Source of the DNA: Streptomyces microflavus
GTDB taxonomy: Bacteria > Actinomycetota > Actinomycetes > Streptomycetales > Streptomycetaceae
Length of the DNA stretch: 64,000 bases
Assembly: GCF_014650075.1 (NCBI RefSeq)
Contig: NZ_BMUG01000006.1
Coordinates: 372,001-436,000, forward strand
Direction: 5' to 3'
Shown piece after piece: positions 9,342 to 17,174 of this stretch. A program made the translations under genes and the position numbers. Within the stretch, counting starts at the first letter, position 1; each line of letters begins with the position of its first letter. Under the pieces are notes generated by a model that was not told where the DNA came from, did not search any database, and worked only from the letters and a program-made list of their open reading frames with translations.

Positions 9342-9905
9342 TTACGAGGCACCACCGACAGCGACCGCCGCCGACGGCCGCGCGGGCAGGAGGTCGCGCC
9401 GCATGCAGACCCGGGGCCAGCGGTCCAGGCCGTGCTGGGACTCGTCCCCCCGGATCGTGCGCAGCCCCTCGGTGAGTTCGTCCTCGGGCAGCACCCGGAA
9501 GCCGATGCGCGTGTAGTACGGGGCGTTCCACGGCACCTCGCTGAAGGTGGTCAGGGTGAGTGCGGTGAGCCCCTGTTCGGTGGCGAGGACGGCGAGGTGG
9601 GCGATCAGGGCGCGGCCGATGCCCCGGCGGGCCGCCACCGGGTCGACCGAGATCTGCTCGATGTGCAGGGCCCCGTCGACGGGGTCGGCGATCACATAGC
9701 CGAGCGGCCGGTCGCCGGTGGTGGAGAGGGGATCGGTGGCCACCCAGCACCGTCCGGCCCGCCGGTAGCTCTCCAGCAGGTCGAGCGGGGGCGGATCGTC
9801 GTCGGCCACGGACGTCATGCCGAGGGTCCGGAAAGGTTCCCCTGCGGCGCGCTCGATGTCCTGCAGAAGGCGGAGATCGGAGCGTCTGGCGGAGCGGATA
9901 CGCAT
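9342..9905 (-). CDS. GNAT-family N-acetyltransferase
   Basis: 187 residues from the ATG at 9905 (a start 10 codons earlier is possible). It shows the GNAT fold: MRIRSARRSDLRLLQDIERA at the N-terminus, beta-4/motif A with IEQISVDPVAARRGIGRALI (acetyl-CoA pyrophosphate loop RRGIGRA), and motif B around WNAPYYTRIGFRVL. It would transfer an acetyl group from acetyl-CoA to an amine of unknown identity in the cytosol. No contextual clue to substrate. Possibly co-transcribed with the zinc-ribbon gene upstream, 76 bases away. Confidence 0.82.
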   Translation of the reverse strand: MRIRSARRSDLRLLQDIERAAGEPFRTLGMTSVADDDPPPLDLLESYRRAGRCWVATDPLSTTGDRPLGYVIADPVDGALHIEQISVDPVAARRGIGRALIAHLAVLATEQGLTALTLTTFSEVPWNAPYYTRIGFRVLPEDELTEGLRTIRGDESQHGLDRWPRVCMRRDLLPARPSAAVAVGGAS

Positions 9906-9981
9906 GTACTCAGTGTGCCGCGCCGGGCGGGCCACCGGTACGGGGTGGCCCGAAAACGTCCCTCCGGGAAAGCCCCGGGGC

Positions 9982-10692
9982 TCAGGCCCCGGTGCTGACC
10001 AGCTCGTCCGCCGGGCTGTTCACCGGCTGGGGCGCCCCGGTGAGGTCCATGACGAAGAGCGGAAGGCCGACACCGTCCGCCCGGGCCCGCGCCTCGGCCC
10101 CGTACCCCGCGAGCGAGAAGAACACCCCGGCCGCCGAAGCGCCCAGGGCGTTCAGCCAGAGGCACTCCACCGCGCGCAGCTCCACCGGCCGGGTCGTCGC
10201 GTCGATCTGGGCGACGAGTCCCGTGGCCCGCAGATCGATCCCGCCCGCGGTGCGCACCCGTACCCGGGCCACCTCGCGGTAGCCGAGCCAGGTGAGATAC
10301 AGGGCGGCCGCGCTCACCGCGTCATGGCCGGTACGGATCGTCCGCGGCCGGAACGAGGGGCGCGGGTGCGCGGCGGTGCGCGGCAGCGGGATGTGCGCCG
10401 GGGTGACGGGCCCGGCCGGGGGAGCGGGCTCGCCCACCGGCCGCACCGGTATCCGCAGCAGGGCCCCGCACGGGCAGCACAGCTCCGGCTGCGGCCACTG
10501 GTCCCGCCGGTCGCAGGCCGTGCAGCGGACGGTGACCCAGTCCTCGTCCCAGGTGCGCCGCGTGACCGGGACCGGTGGGGCCCCGGGCAGCAGCGGTGGG
10601 GCGGTGGGCGCTCCGCACGGGCACGGGTAGGCCGGTGCGACGTAGGCGTGGTCCCGGCTGCAGACCGGGCACCGTACCGGCACGGACTTCAC
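9982..10692 (-). CDS. Zinc-ribbon protein with degenerate Mrr-like (PD-(D/E)xK) domain
   Basis: 236 residues from the GTG at 10692, which has GGAGGGAG upstream. The N-terminal third carries two cysteine clusters (CPVC at 8-11 with CPC at 24-26; CTAC at 57-60 with CCPC at 72-75), likely zinc ribbons. The C-terminal part (about 123-230) follows the Mrr-type restriction-endonuclease pattern: an initial helix (AALYLTWLGY), GGID with Asp153, the following strand, a PVE helix, GVFFSLAGYGAEARARAD and a final strand VMDLTG. Where active enzymes have Q-x-K the sequence reads AQID (162-164), so the catalytic Lys is missing. Probably a DNA-binding or structural relative rather than a nuclease (inference). 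Confidence 0.6.
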   Translation of the reverse strand: MKSVPVRCPVCSRDHAYVAPAYPCPCGAPTAPPLLPGAPPVPVTRRTWDEDWVTVRCTACDRRDQWPQPELCCPCGALLRIPVRPVGEPAPPAGPVTPAHIPLPRTAAHPRPSFRPRTIRTGHDAVSAAALYLTWLGYREVARVRVRTAGGIDLRATGLVAQIDATTRPVELRAVECLWLNALGASAAGVFFSLAGYGAEARARADGVGLPLFVMDLTGAPQPVNSPADELVSTGA

Positions 10693-10873
10693 GATCGTCT
10701 CCCTCCGGCACGGACCCGCCGGACGACTGCGCTCCGTGCCTTCCTCGTCACCCCATCGTCCACCAGGAGCGAGGTTCTGGGGAGGGAATCGGCGTACTTC
10801 CCGCCGGCCGGTGGTCGTGCCCCCTCCGGCTGGGCGGAGGCGGCTCTTCCCGGCAGGGCGGAGGCGCCCGCTC

Positions 10874-10902
10874 TTGACGGCGACCGCGCCGCGTTTTAGA
10901 TT
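10874..10902 (+). promoter_or_regulatory. gcl promoter (-35 TTGACG, -10 TAGATT)
   Basis: TTGACG (10874-10879) and TAGATT (10897-10902) are separated by 17 bases, a good match to the housekeeping sigma consensus of streptomycetes. The start site would fall inside the two operator boxes just downstream. The remainder of the 308-base space before gcl shows nothing else obvious. Confidence 0.6.
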
Positions 10903-10904
10903 GC

Positions 10905-10940
10905 TTCCGTATAGCAGAACTGAATTTCCGCAATACGGAA
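10905..10940. promoter_or_regulatory. Paired 15-bp operator boxes upstream of gcl (AllR-like)
   Basis: Two boxes, TTCCGTATAGCAGAA (10905-10919) and the perfect palindrome TTCCGCAATACGGAA (10926-10940), lie 6 bases apart, 21 bp centre to centre. The same pair with the same 6-base spacer occurs before hyi at 34196-34231. Position over the presumed start site suggests repression. In S. coelicolor the IclR-type repressor AllR controls allantoin/glyoxylate genes and is the natural candidate; no IclR gene is in this window. Confidence 0.65.
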
Positions 10941-11000
10941 TTGGTGCTCTCAGGTGGCGCGACAGAGCCCGACTCCACCAATCCCGAGCAGGAGCACTCA

Positions 11001-12785
11001 ATGCCTCGTATGACCGCTGCCCGTGCGGCAGTTGAGATCCTCAAGCGCGAAGGCGTCAGCAACGCGTTCGGTGTGCCGGGTGCGGCGATCAACCCCTTCT
11101 ACGCGGCCCTCAAGGCCTCCGGCGGGGTGCAGCACACGCTGGCCCGGCACGTCGAGGGCGCCTCCCACATGGCGGAGGGCTACACCCGGGCGAAGGCCGG
11201 CAACATCGGCGTCTGCATCGGTACGTCGGGCCCGGCGGGCACCGACATGATCACCGGTCTGTACTCCGCCATCGCCGACTCCATCCCGATCCTCTGCATC
11301 ACCGGCCAGGCCCCGACGGCCGTCCTGCACAAGGAGGACTTCCAGGCCGTCGACATCGCCTCCATCGCGAAGCCGGTCACCAAGGCGGCGACCACCGTCC
11401 TGGAGGCCGCCCAGGTCCCCGGCGTCTTCCAGCAGGCCTTCCACCTGATGCGCACCGGCCGTCCCGGCCCGGTCCTCATCGACCTGCCGATCGACGTCCA
11501 GCTCACCGAGATCGAGTTCGACCCCGAGCTGTACGAGCCCCTCCCGGTGCACAAGCCCGCCGCCACCCGCAAGCAGATCGAGCGGGCCGTGGAGATGCTG
11601 AACGCCTCGGAGCGCCCGCTGCTCGTCGCGGGCGGCGGCATCATCAACGCCGACGCCTCCGAGCTCCTGGTGGAGTTCGCCGAGCTGACCGGTGTCCCCG
11701 TCGTCCCGACCCTGATGGGCTGGGGCATCCTCCCCGACGACCACGAGCTGAACGCCGGCATGGTCGGCCTGCAGACCTCGCACCGCTACGGCAACGCGAA
11801 CTTCCTGGAGTCCGACTTCGTCCTCGGCATCGGCAACCGCTGGGCCAACCGCCACACCGGCAAGCTGGACGTCTACACCCAGGGCCGCACCTTCGTCCAC
11901 GTCGACATCGAGCCCACCCAGCTCGGCAAGATCTTCGCCCCCGACCTCGGCATCGCCTCCGACGCCAAGGCCGCGCTGACGCTCTTCGTCGAGGTGGCCC
12001 GCGAGCTGAAGGCCGCGGGCAAGCTCCAGGACCGCTCGGTGTGGGCCGCCTCCACCCAGGAGCGCAAGGCCACCCTCCAGCGCCGCACCCACTTCGACAA
12101 CGTGCCGCTCAAGCCGCAGCGCGTCTACGAGGAGATGAACCGGGCGTTCGGCCCCGAGACCCGGTACGTCACCACCATCGGGCTCTCCCAGATCGCCGGC
12201 GCGCAGATGCTGCACGTCTACCGGCCGCGCCACTGGATCAACTGCGGCCAGGCGGGCCCCCTCGGCTGGACGATCCCGGCCGCCCTGGGTGTCGCCACCG
12301 CCGACCCGGAGGGCACGGTCGTCGCCCTCTCCGGCGACTACGACTTCCAGTTCATGCTGGAGGAGCTGGCCGTCGGCGCGCAGCACCGCATCCCCTACGT
12401 CCACGTCCTGGTGAACAACTCCTACCTGGGGCTCATCCGCCAGGCGCAGCGCAACTTCGACATCGACTTCCAGGTCAACCTGGAGTTCGAGAACCTCAAC
12501 TCCCCGGAGCTGGGCGTCTACGGCGTCGACCACGTCAAGGTCGTCGAGGGCCTCGGCTGCAAGGCCATCCGGGTCACCGAGCCGGACCAGCTGTTGCCCG
12601 CCTTCGAGGAGGCGAAGAAGCTGGCCGCGGAGTTCCGCGTCCCGGTCGTCGTCGAGGCGATCCTGGAGCGGGTCACCAACATCGCGATGAGCGGCACCGA
12701 CATCGCCTCGGTCAACGAGTTCGAGGACATCGCCACGGACCCGTCCCACGCCCCCACCGCGATCCGCCCGCTGACGGTGTCCTGA
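11001..12785 (+). CDS. gcl: Glyoxylate carboligase (tartronate-semialdehyde synthase)
   Basis: 594-residue ThDP-dependent enzyme that condenses two glyoxylates to tartronate semialdehyde plus CO2. The sequence is close to E. coli Gcl throughout: AFGVPGAAINPFYAALK, then LARHVEGASHMAEGY. Residue 51 is Val, the hallmark of Gcl, which lacks the catalytic Glu of other ThDP enzymes. The ThDP/Mg motif is LSGDYDFQFMLEELAV followed by VNNSYLGLIRQ. Start chosen at the ATG at 11001 with AGGAG upstream. Works with Hyi and GlxR (32.4-34.2 kb) in the glycerate pathway from allantoin/urate; both carry the same operators. A strong hairpin terminates it at 12807. Confidence 0.96.
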   Translation: MPRMTAARAAVEILKREGVSNAFGVPGAAINPFYAALKASGGVQHTLARHVEGASHMAEGYTRAKAGNIGVCIGTSGPAGTDMITGLYSAIADSIPILCITGQAPTAVLHKEDFQAVDIASIAKPVTKAATTVLEAAQVPGVFQQAFHLMRTGRPGPVLIDLPIDVQLTEIEFDPELYEPLPVHKPAATRKQIERAVEMLNASERPLLVAGGGIINADASELLVEFAELTGVPVVPTLMGWGILPDDHELNAGMVGLQTSHRYGNANFLESDFVLGIGNRWANRHTGKLDVYTQGRTFVHVDIEPTQLGKIFAPDLGIASDAKAALTLFVEVARELKAAGKLQDRSVWAASTQERKATLQRRTHFDNVPLKPQRVYEEMNRAFGPETRYVTTIGLSQIAGAQMLHVYRPRHWINCGQAGPLGWTIPAALGVATADPEGTVVALSGDYDFQFMLEELAVGAQHRIPYVHVLVNNSYLGLIRQAQRNFDIDFQVNLEFENLNSPELGVYGVDHVKVVEGLGCKAIRVTEPDQLLPAFEEAKKLAAEFRVPVVVEAILERVTNIAMSGTDIASVNEFEDIATDPSHAPTAIRPLTVS

Positions 12786-12806
12786 CCGCCCGTCACCCCC
12801 CAAAGC

Positions 12807-12846
12807 CAGGCCCCCGCACCGGATTCCTCTCCGGGGCGGGGGCCTG
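12807..12846 (+). terminator. Strong hairpin terminator after gcl
   Basis: Arms CAGGCCCCCGC and GCGGGGGCCTG (11 bp, perfect) enclose a further CCGGA/TCCGG stem. Located 21 bases after the gcl stop. Confidence 0.75.
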
Positions 12847-12931
12847 CCCCCGTCCGGAGGTACAGTCGCCGGGGACCTGGGGCCCGTCCGGCACACGGGC
12901 CGGCCGGAGGGCGAAGGGCGGGGAGCGGACC

Positions 12932-13849
12932 ATGGCCGACTACCACGACGGGGAACTCGCCGTGCAGCACCGGGCGGGACTGCGCGACCCGGCGGCCGGC
13001 TCGCTCCGCGCCATCCGTGACGCGGTGCCCGACGCCGCCGCGGTGTTCCTGGCCCGGCAGCCGATGATCGTCGTCGGTGCGGCCGACGCCTCCGGGCGCC
13101 TCTGGTCCACCCTGCTCACCGGCGAACCCGGCTTCCTCGGGGTCCCGGACCCCCGGACCCTGACGATCGGCGCGCTGCCCGCGGCCGACGACCCGCTCGG
13201 CGCGGTGCTCCGGGAGGCCGGCACCCGCATCGGCATGATCGCCATCGAACCGGCCACCCGCCGCCGTATCCGCCTCAACGGGACCTCGTCACCCGAGGCC
13301 GACGGCGTACGGATCGCGCTCGACCAGGTGATCGGCAACTGCCCCAAGTACCTCCAGAAGCGGGACCACATCCTGCTCCCGCCGGACCGCGGCGGCCGTC
13401 GCACCGCGGTCCGGCGGGGAGCGGAGCTGACCACCGTCCAGCAGCTCACCCTCGCCACCTCCGACAGCTTCTTCATCGCCACCGCCTCCCCGGACGGCGA
13501 CGCGGACGCCTCGCACCGGGGCGGCAACCCCGGCTTCCTCCAGGTGCTCTCGCCCACCCGGCTGCGCTGGCCCGACTACGCGGGCAACGCCATGTTCCTC
13601 ACCCTGGGCAACCTCGAACTCCACCCGCAGGCAGGGCTGTTGGTGCCCGACTGGGAGACCGGCGACCTCCTCCAGCTCTCCGGCACCGCCCACACCGTCT
13701 GGGACGGCGCCGAGGCGGCCGCCGTACCCGGCGCACAGCGCATCGTGGAGTTCCGCATCGAGGCCGTCCAGGAGACCCGGGACGCGGTACGGCTCCGCTG
13801 GAGCGATCCGGACTTCTCCCGGTTCAACCCGCCGGTGGCCCCGGGGTAG
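12932..13849 (+). CDS. Pyridoxamine 5'-phosphate oxidase-like flavin-binding family protein
   Basis: 305 residues of the split-barrel PPOX-like family. Two related halves are visible: AAVFLARQPMIVVGAADASG with WSTLLTGEPGFL, and DSFFIATASPDGDADASHRG with GFLQVLSPTRLRWPDYAGN followed by NLELHPQAGLLVPDWETGD. Such proteins bind FMN or F420 and often oxidise or reduce small substrates, but this long form is uncharacterised as far as I know. Start ATG at 12932 preceded by GGGGAG. Its stop abuts the stop of the convergent TetR gene with no intervening base, so transcripts from both sides must overlap or terminate inside the genes. Confidence 0.75.
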   Translation: MADYHDGELAVQHRAGLRDPAAGSLRAIRDAVPDAAAVFLARQPMIVVGAADASGRLWSTLLTGEPGFLGVPDPRTLTIGALPAADDPLGAVLREAGTRIGMIAIEPATRRRIRLNGTSSPEADGVRIALDQVIGNCPKYLQKRDHILLPPDRGGRRTAVRRGAELTTVQQLTLATSDSFFIATASPDGDADASHRGGNPGFLQVLSPTRLRWPDYAGNAMFLTLGNLELHPQAGLLVPDWETGDLLQLSGTAHTVWDGAEAAAVPGAQRIVEFRIEAVQETRDAVRLRWSDPDFSRFNPPVAPG

Positions 13850-14590
13850 TCAGCAGCACGGGCAGGCGTGCACCGCGTCCGCCGGGACCCGCTCCACCCG
13901 GGCCTGCTGACCCGTCGTCACCCCGGCCCTCTGCTCCAGCAGCCCGGCGACGACCGCTTCCAGGCCCCTGCGGTGATCGTCCCGCGAGGTCAGCCCGGCC
14001 CACCGCCTGCCGACCGCGTTCAGCCGGGGGAAATCCACCGAGTCCAGGAACTCCAGGGCGTGTTCACGGTACTCCGGGCGCTCCGCCCGGGCCTGGACGC
14101 GCTCCCGGCTGACCCGGATGGCCAGTTCGCCCGTGGTGTAGTGCCAGATCACGCGGTAGGCGTAGACGGCGTCCTCCAGATCCATCCCGCACTCGACCGC
14201 CGCGTCGACGATGTTCTCCACGATCCATAACGCGGACTCGCTGACGAAGTCGTCGAAGGAGAGCACCTCCACGATCCACGGGCAGTCCGCGAGGAGGTCG
14301 TGCAGCACCTGGGCCGAGGCGAGGAGACGGGTGCGCGGTTCGCTCGGCAGCTCGGGGCGCGGGTAGCGCCTGGCGTGCGCGTCGAGCAGCAGCAGAAGGA
14401 GCTCGTCCTTGTCCTGCACATGGTGGTACAGCGCCATGGCCGTACTGGACATCTCCCGGGCCAGCCGGCGCATGGAGAGGCGCTCCGGACCCTCCGTGTC
14501 GAGAATGCGCTGCGCGGCGACGAGTATCGCCTCCTGCGAGAGGCGGGGCGGGCGGCAGGTCCGGCCGGAGCGCTGTATGCGGGACTCCAT
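13850..14590 (-). CDS. TetR-family transcriptional regulator
   Basis: 246 residues. The N-terminal helix-turn-helix reads LSQEAILVAAQRILDTEG then LSMRRLAREMSSTAMALYHH, a standard TetR DNA-binding domain (about residues 17-65), followed by an all-helical ligand/dimer region and an unusual C-terminal Cys cluster (CPCC at the very end). Located at the left edge of the peptide cluster, with an 815-base space separating it from the SARP gene; it could regulate the cluster or an unlinked exporter. The terminal cysteines might respond to redox or metal (speculation). Confidence 0.82.
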   Translation of the reverse strand: MESRIQRSGRTCRPPRLSQEAILVAAQRILDTEGPERLSMRRLAREMSSTAMALYHHVQDKDELLLLLLDAHARRYPRPELPSEPRTRLLASAQVLHDLLADCPWIVEVLSFDDFVSESALWIVENIVDAAVECGMDLEDAVYAYRVIWHYTTGELAIRVSRERVQARAERPEYREHALEFLDSVDFPRLNAVGRRWAGLTSRDDHRRGLEAVVAGLLEQRAGVTTGQQARVERVPADAVHACPCC

Positions 14591-15405
14591 ACATCCATCT
14601 TTCTTCGCGAGGCAACCTGCGAACCGGCCGGATCGGGCCGATTGTTCCGGCCACTCGGGCGAATCCGCGTCCTGGGCAGGGAAGGCGGCGGCATCATGCC
14701 GGGCGGGTGAATACCTGGAAGGGAAAGCTTGACAGAAGGGTGCTGCACATAAACTGGACGACCGGGGAATGCACGGTCACCGCTGTGAAGTGCGCGGACG
14801 CGTCAGGGATGACCTCGCATGCCGCCACAGGTCTGCCGCACAGGGGGAGTTGGCCTGTTACGGCAGTGCGAAAAGGCGTGAGTGACAACCCACTATCGTC
14901 CCGCTACTGTTATCTTACGCGTACGTCTTATGGATACAGGAATGGCCGGAAGAGAGGCGCCTGAAGTGGTCATCTGCGGCGAGGCCGTGTTGATCGTTAA
15001 GGCAGGTACGGGCGGCGACAGGAAACGGGCCGCCCGTAATCCTGTCGGGTGTCTGAATTCCACCCGATGTCATTCACCCCGCAGGGGAATCGCGGGGGAA
15101 ACGTCCACGCGGAGCGCGATGCCGCGGGCGTGTCCGGGCCACTGGCCCTGAGCTCCGCCTGCCCGGCTCCCCGGCTCGACCACCCGGAGCCGGGCCCGCT
15201 CCACCACCCTGCCCGCCACCCTTCCCGGAGGGCCCGCGGGCCGGACCGGCCGGTCCACAGTCATGCCGTGGATCCGGTCCGCCCCGGGGCGCCTCCCGGG
15301 GTGCCCCACCGGGACCCGGTGCGAGCCGCACCCCGGATCCCGTCACCCAGTCACCGCGCCGACGCGGCGCGGTGCGCACTCATCACGATCTCAGGAGGCG
15401 ACCGA
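14591..15405. other. 815-bp non-coding leader between tetR and SARP genes
   Basis: No convincing gene. Short ORFs (for example 14707-14964) have poor codon bias and no family look. Two promoter-like pairs point toward the SARP gene: TTGACA at 14729-14734 with TAAACT at 14750-14755 (15-base spacer), and TGACAA at 14883-14888 with TACTGT at 14905-14910 (16-base spacer). This stretch is less GC-biased than its neighbours, as expected for a regulated promoter region. A long leader before a pathway regulator is typical of SARP genes. Confidence 0.45.
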
Positions 15406-17103
15406 GTGTTGGCCACGTCGGGGGAACCGTTGCGCATACAGCTCTTAGGGCCGGTACGTGTCTGGCGGGACGGCCAGGAAGTGCCTCTGGGGCCTCCCAA
15501 GCAGCGCGCGGTGCTCGCCCTGCTCGCCAGCCGGGCGGGCGAGGTGGTCGGTGTCGACAACATCGTCGACGCCCTCTGGGACGGTGACATCCCGCAGACC
15601 GCGACGAACGGGGTCCACACCTATGTGGCCGGGCTGCGGCGCGCGCTGGAACCGGGGCGCAGCAGACGCGAGGCGGGGGCGATACTCACCTCGGTCTCCG
15701 GCGGCTACTGCCTGCGGATGGACCCGGAGCAGGTGGACGCCACGCTCTTCACCCGCCGCCACGCCCGGGCCCGCAGATCGCGGATCGGGGGCAGCCCGGA
15801 CGAGGCCGTGCGGTGGTACGAGGAGGCTCTCGCCCTCTGGCGCGGTGACGCCTACTCCGGGGTCCCGGGCCCCTTCGCCGCCGTGGAGCGGACCCGGCTG
15901 CGGGACCTCCGGCTGACCGCCGTCGAGGAGTGGGCCGCCGACATGCTGGACGCGGGCCGCCACGCGGAGGCCGTCACCGAACTCTCCGCAGCCGTGGGGG
16001 AGGAGCCGCTGCGCGAGAAGCTGCGCTGGCTGCTGATGCTCACCCTCTACCGCAGCGGCCGCCAGGCGCACGCGCTGGCCGTCTACACCGAGACCCGGCA
16101 GCTGCTCAACCGGGAGCTGGGCATCGAGCCCGGCGCCGAACTGCGCAGCCTGCACCAGCAGATCCTGGCCGGTCACCCGAGGCTGCGCCGTGAGGGGGAG
16201 GCCGCCGCCGCCCCCCGTCCCGTACGAAGACACCCGGGCGGCGCCCCCGATCTGTCCCGCCCGGTCCAACTTCCCCCACAGGCGCGTGGCTTCGTGGGTC
16301 GTTCCGCCGAACTGGCTTGGTTCGAGGAGCTGTTGGACGACGAGCGCTGTGTCTACGGCGCGAGCACACCCATCGCCGTCGTTGACGGCCCCGCGGGCGT
16401 CGGCAAGACGGCGTTCGTGCTGGAGCTGGCCCACCGGCTGCTGGACCGCTTCCCGGACGGGCAGCTCTATGTGGACCTGTGCGGCACCGGCCGCCAGGGC
16501 CGGCCGCTGACCGCGTCGGACGCCCTGGAACAGCTCCTGGTCAGCCTGGGTGTGGAGCGCTCCCGGATGCCCGCCGACATGGCCGGCCGCACCACGCTCT
16601 ACCGCAGCCTGCTGCACGGCCGCCGGATGCTCGTGGTGCTGGACGAGGCCCTCGGCGCCGCCCAGTTGAGGCCGCTGATACCGCGCGGCTCGTCCTGCGT
16701 CCTGGCCACCGGCAGACAGCGGTTCAGCGGACTGGCCGCCCGCGACGGCGCCCATGTCCTCACGATGGGGCCGCTGGCCGACCATGACGCGGCATCGCTC
16801 CTCACCAGCCTCTGCGGCGGCCGGCTCCGCGGCCAGGAGGCGGCCGCGGTGCGGCTGGTGCGGCTCTGCGGCGGGCTGCCGCTGGCCCTGCGGATCGCGG
16901 CCGAGGAGCTGTCGGCCAACCCCGCCGTCCCGCTCTCCGCCATCGTCGAGCGGTTCGCCGCCGCGTGCGCGGAGCGCGAGTCGCCGAGGAACCGCGAGGC
17001 GGCCCTGATCCGGCTGGTCGAGTGGGAGTCCGGGACCGGCCGGGAGGCACCGGCGCCCGCACAGATGGAGATGGCCGACGTCCGGACCGTCGTCCTGCGG
17101 TAG
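15406..17103 (+). CDS. SARP-family pathway activator with NB-ARC domain (short AfsR type), TTA codon
   Basis: 565 residues. An OmpR-type winged helix (about 6-100: RIQLLGPVRVWRDGQEVPLG, QRAVLALLASRAGEVV), a bacterial transcriptional activation domain (about 105-255) and an NTP-binding NB-ARC module with Walker A GPAGVGKT near residue 327. It ends after the ARC region without the TPR array of full AfsR. The GTG start at 15406 is fixed by AGGAGG at 15393-15398. Codon 14 (15445-15447) is TTA, so translation should depend on the bldA tRNA. It converges on the peptide-cluster operon and is its probable activator. Confidence 0.87.
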   Translation: MLATSGEPLRIQLLGPVRVWRDGQEVPLGPPKQRAVLALLASRAGEVVGVDNIVDALWDGDIPQTATNGVHTYVAGLRRALEPGRSRREAGAILTSVSGGYCLRMDPEQVDATLFTRRHARARRSRIGGSPDEAVRWYEEALALWRGDAYSGVPGPFAAVERTRLRDLRLTAVEEWAADMLDAGRHAEAVTELSAAVGEEPLREKLRWLLMLTLYRSGRQAHALAVYTETRQLLNRELGIEPGAELRSLHQQILAGHPRLRREGEAAAAPRPVRRHPGGAPDLSRPVQLPPQARGFVGRSAELAWFEELLDDERCVYGASTPIAVVDGPAGVGKTAFVLELAHRLLDRFPDGQLYVDLCGTGRQGRPLTASDALEQLLVSLGVERSRMPADMAGRTTLYRSLLHGRRMLVVLDEALGAAQLRPLIPRGSSCVLATGRQRFSGLAARDGAHVLTMGPLADHDAASLLTSLCGGRLRGQEAAAVRLVRLCGGLPLALRIAAEELSANPAVPLSAIVERFAAACAERESPRNREAALIRLVEWESGTGREAPAPAQMEMADVRTVVLR

Positions 17104-17114
17104 CCGACGGCCGA

Positions 17115-17147
17115 CGGGGCGGACGCGGGTCCACCGCATCCGCCCCG
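17115..17147. terminator. Bidirectional hairpin between SARP and exporter genes
   Basis: Arms CGGGGCGGA and TCCGCCCCG (9 bp) with an inner GCGG/CCGC stem. Sits between two converging stops, so it can end both transcripts. Confidence 0.65.
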
Positions 17148-17174
17148 CAGGAGACAGCGGAACAGGCAGCCTGG

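Noticed and set aside
14707..15151. Short ORFs in the tetR-SARP space (85 and 89 codons)
   Set aside because: Mixed third-position use, no ribosome-binding site worth noting, no family resemblance; treated as leader DNA.
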